Positions 32,267 to 34,284 of a stretch of 34,284 bases of DNA are shown piece by piece (positions within the stretch are counted from its first letter, which is position 1; each line of letters starts with the position of its first letter). The notes beneath the pieces are model-generated. The model did no database searches. It saw only the letters and a list, made by a program, of their open reading frames with translations, and was not told where the DNA came from. The stretch lies in the NCBI GenBank assembly GCA_022826025.1, contig JAJDVR010000178.1, positions 1 through 34,284 on the forward strand, in the 5' to 3' direction. The translations under genes and the position numbers were made by a program. The stretch comes from Gemmatimonadota bacterium. GTDB lineage: Bacteria; Gemmatimonadota; Gemmatimonadetes; Longimicrobiales; Gaopeijiaceae.

Positions 32267-34284
32267 GTGACCTCCGGGCGGTCTCGTCCCCGGCCCGATC
32301 TCGTCCTCGCTCCCGAGGCGGCGGGCCGCATGCGCGAGCAGATCGCGCGGGCGGGCGGGCGCGAGGTCAGCTTTCTCGCCACCGTGACCCCCGAGCGCGT
32401 CATCGTCGACCCGCGCACCGTGGCCCGGGGCAATCGAGCCGCCGTTCTTGCCGCCGCGGCCGACGCGCGCACCGGCGAGATCATGCTGCACAACCATCCC
32501 TCAGGGGTGCTGGACCCCTCCGACGCGGACCTCCGCGTGGCCGGCCGGCTCTACGAGCAGGGGGTCGGCAGCGCCATCGTCGACAACCTGGCGCGAGCGC
32601 TGTACGTGGTGGTGGAACCGCCGCCGCCGTCCTCGCTCGAACCCCTGGACATCCGCGAGCTGGACGCGGTCACCGCCCCGGGCGGGGCCCTGTCGCGCCT
32701 GCACGAGCGGTATGAGGATCGTCCCGGCCAGCGCGCCATGCTGGCGGAGGTGGCGCGAGGATACAACCAGGGAGGGGTGACGCTGGTGGAGGCCGGCACC
32801 GGCACCGGGAAGTCGGTCGCATATCTGCTGCCCGCGGCCCGCTGGGCGATCCGCAACAAGGAACGCACGATCGTCTCAACCAACACCATCAACCTGCAGG
32901 AACAGCTCGTCGCCAAGGATCTTCCCCTCGTGCGCGAACTTCTGGGAGAGGACTTCCGCTGGGCGCTGATGAAGGGCAGGAGGAACTACATCTCCATCCG
33001 TCGCGCGCATCTGGCGGCGGAAGGCGCGGCCACCCTCTTCGGGGAGGACCGCACCGACGAGGTCAACGCGTTGCTCGACTGGATCGCCGCGACGGAGGAC
33101 GGGTCGCTCGCCGACCTGGCGACTGCCCCGTCCCGAGAGGTATGGGAGGAAGTGCAGTCCGACTCCGACATCTGCCTGCACGCCCGCTGCCCGCACTTCC
33201 AGTCCTGCTTCTACCAGCGCTCGCGCCGGGTTGCGGCATCGGCCGACGTGCTGGTGGTGAACCACCACCTGCTCTTCTCCGACCTCTCCCTGCGCATCGT
33301 GACCGACAACTTCACCCAGTCCGCGGCGCTGCCGGCGTACCGGCGGCTGATCCTCGACGAGGCGCACAACGTCGAGGACGCCGCCACCAGCCACCTGGGT
33401 GCAAGCCTGAGCCGAAGAGGGCTGGCTGCCACGCTGACCCGCCTGGAACGCGTGGCGGGCGTGGTGCGCCGCAAGCTCACCGGCCTCCCCACGGCGACGG
33501 AACATCGCGGGCGGCCGGAGAGTCCCCTGGCGAGTCCCGCCGCGAAACCGCTTCTGGGCCGCCTCAGGGACCGGGTGCTCCCTTCGCTCACCCGGGCGCG
33601 CGCGTCATTCGAAGCCTTCTTCCAGACTCTCGACGAAATGGCGCCCCTGCCCGGAGGGGTGCGCGTCAGGCTCGGTTCGGAGCAACTCCCCGAACCGATC
33701 GACCGGGCGCGCGTCCATGAGAGCTTCAGTGCGCTGCTGGACGCGCTCGCAGGGCTGGCGCGCGAAGTATCCGAACTCTCCGTCCGCATAGAGCTCACCG
33801 ACGAGTGGCGCGAACCGCTGGAGGGAAGGATCCTCGACCTGCGCAGCATCGAGCGCCGTGTGACGAATGCGTCGCGGAGCCTGCGCCTCGTCCTGGATCC
33901 GGCGGAAGAGGGGAAGCGATACGTTCGCTGGGTCGAGCAGAGAGGTCCCCGGCGCGGCAAACGGCGCAATCTTCACCTCGCCGCCGCGCCCATCGAGCTG
34001 GACCAACTGCTCAGAGAACAGTTGTTCGAGCGCGTTCGCACGACCGTGCTTACCTCCGCGACCCTGACCACCCGCAAGGATTTCGGCTTTCTGCGAAGAC
34101 GCCTCGGGATCGCCCGCGAACCAGGGGACGCGCGCGCCTTGAGCGTCGCTGAAGCACGCATCGACTCTCCCTTCGACTTCGGTGCGCAGACCCTGCTCTG
34201 CGTCCCGTCGGACCTGCCCCGGCCATCGTTCGGAGGTGCGGCGGGCAGCGGCTCCTTCGATCGTGCCACGGCCCGCGCGGTGGC
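32267..34284 (+). CDS. dinG: JAMM/RadC-like domain fused to DinG-type helicase (cut by window end)
   Basis: Open from a GTG at 32267 to the window edge (672 codons). Residues ~10-115 form a RadC-like JAMM domain with all metal residues expected: E33 (GREVSFLA), H75 and H77 in HNHPSG, S85 and D88. The XPD/DinG superfamily 2 helicase follows: Walker A EAGTGTGKS (K182), STNTINLQEQL, the Fe-S region, and the DEAH box D364-H367. In the Fe-S region three cysteines keep the E. coli DinG spacing (C303-x4-C308-x5-C314), but the first ligand position, in KGRRNYIS, is Ser243. After ~residue 590 the second motor domain begins (TVLTSATLT) and is then cut off. No clear ribosome site precedes the GTG; a downstream ATG (codon 22) would still keep E33. 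DinG enzymes unwind DNA and R-loops. Confidence 0.88.
   Translation, partial: MTSGRSRPRPDLVLAPEAAGRMREQIARAGGREVSFLATVTPERVIVDPRTVARGNRAAVLAAAADARTGEIMLHNHPSGVLDPSDADLRVAGRLYEQGVGSAIVDNLARALYVVVEPPPPSSLEPLDIRELDAVTAPGGALSRLHERYEDRPGQRAMLAEVARGYNQGGVTLVEAGTGTGKSVAYLLPAARWAIRNKERTIVSTNTINLQEQLVAKDLPLVRELLGEDFRWALMKGRRNYISIRRAHLAAEGAATLFGEDRTDEVNALLDWIAATEDGSLADLATAPSREVWEEVQSDSDICLHARCPHFQSCFYQRSRRVAASADVLVVNHHLLFSDLSLRIVTDNFTQSAALPAYRRLILDEAHNVEDAATSHLGASLSRRGLAATLTRLERVAGVVRRKLTGLPTATEHRGRPESPLASPAAKPLLGRLRDRVLPSLTRARASFEAFFQTLDEMAPLPGGVRVRLGSEQLPEPIDRARVHESFSALLDALAGLAREVSELSVRIELTDEWREPLEGRILDLRSIERRVTNASRSLRLVLDPAEEGKRYVRWVEQRGPRRGKRRNLHLAAAPIELDQLLREQLFERVRTTVLTSATLTTRKDFGFLRRRLGIAREPGDARALSVAEARIDSPFDFGAQTLLCVPSDLPRPSFGGAAGSGSFDRATARAV

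Noticed and set aside
1-34284. tRNA or rRNA genes, CRISPR repeats, transposases, integrases or phage genes.
   Set aside because: Reading both strands I found no cloverleaf-like sequence, regular spaced repeats or mobile-element proteins; the window looks like core chromosome.

Overview
The window is about 34 kb of dense, high-GC (roughly two-thirds G+C) bacterial chromosome. It holds 27 protein genes and I found no tRNA, rRNA, CRISPR array, insertion sequence or phage gene. The gene set (MreBCD/PBP2/RodA, several predicted lipoproteins, secreted proteins) points to a Gram-negative, rod-shaped bacterium. A compact ProRS of the eukaryote/archaeal type, a HisRS of the type seen in plastids, a DUF4159/DUF4175-like cluster and a JAMM-DinG helicase fusion make Gemmatimonadota my best guess; this is an inference from gene style, not a proven placement.

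Layout: 1-3.1 kb, the 3' end of pnp, an M16 zinc protease and alanine dehydrogenase. 3.1-11.2 kb, a cell-shape operon mreB-mreC-mreD-mrdA-rodA running into accD and folC, with a candidate promoter before mreB. 11.2-17.5 kb, hisS behind a strong promoter placed so that its mRNA should be leaderless, two small unknown envelope proteins, proS, lysA and guaA, nearly all with start/stop overlaps. 17.5-19.9 kb, on the minus strand, an OPT-family transporter followed by a small lipoprotein. 19.9-20.2 kb, a divergent intergenic region with two identical 19-bp palindromes in front of clpB. 20.2-25.1 kb, clpB and a small lipoprotein, a convergent methylmalonyl-CoA epimerase (minus strand), trxA and rsmI. 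25.1-32.2 kb, four coupled envelope genes: a DUF4159 protein, a 1,111-residue DUF4175-like membrane/coiled-coil protein, a TPR protein and a secreted protein of a family sometimes mislabelled asparagine synthetase B. 32.3 kb to the end, a DinG-type helicase with an N-terminal RadC-like JAMM domain, cut by the window edge.

How they work together: the Mre/PBP2/RodA block is the elongasome, linked to lipid (accD) and folate (folC) supply. hisS, proS, lysA and guaA serve translation and precursor synthesis; clpB, trxA and the M16 protease serve protein quality control. The 25-32 kb block resembles part of the MoxR/BatA-type (aerotolerance) clusters and probably acts in the envelope. The least conventional items are the JAMM-DinG fusion with an incomplete Fe-S cysteine set, the twin palindromes before clpB, and the DUF4159/DUF4175/TPR/unknown envelope operon.
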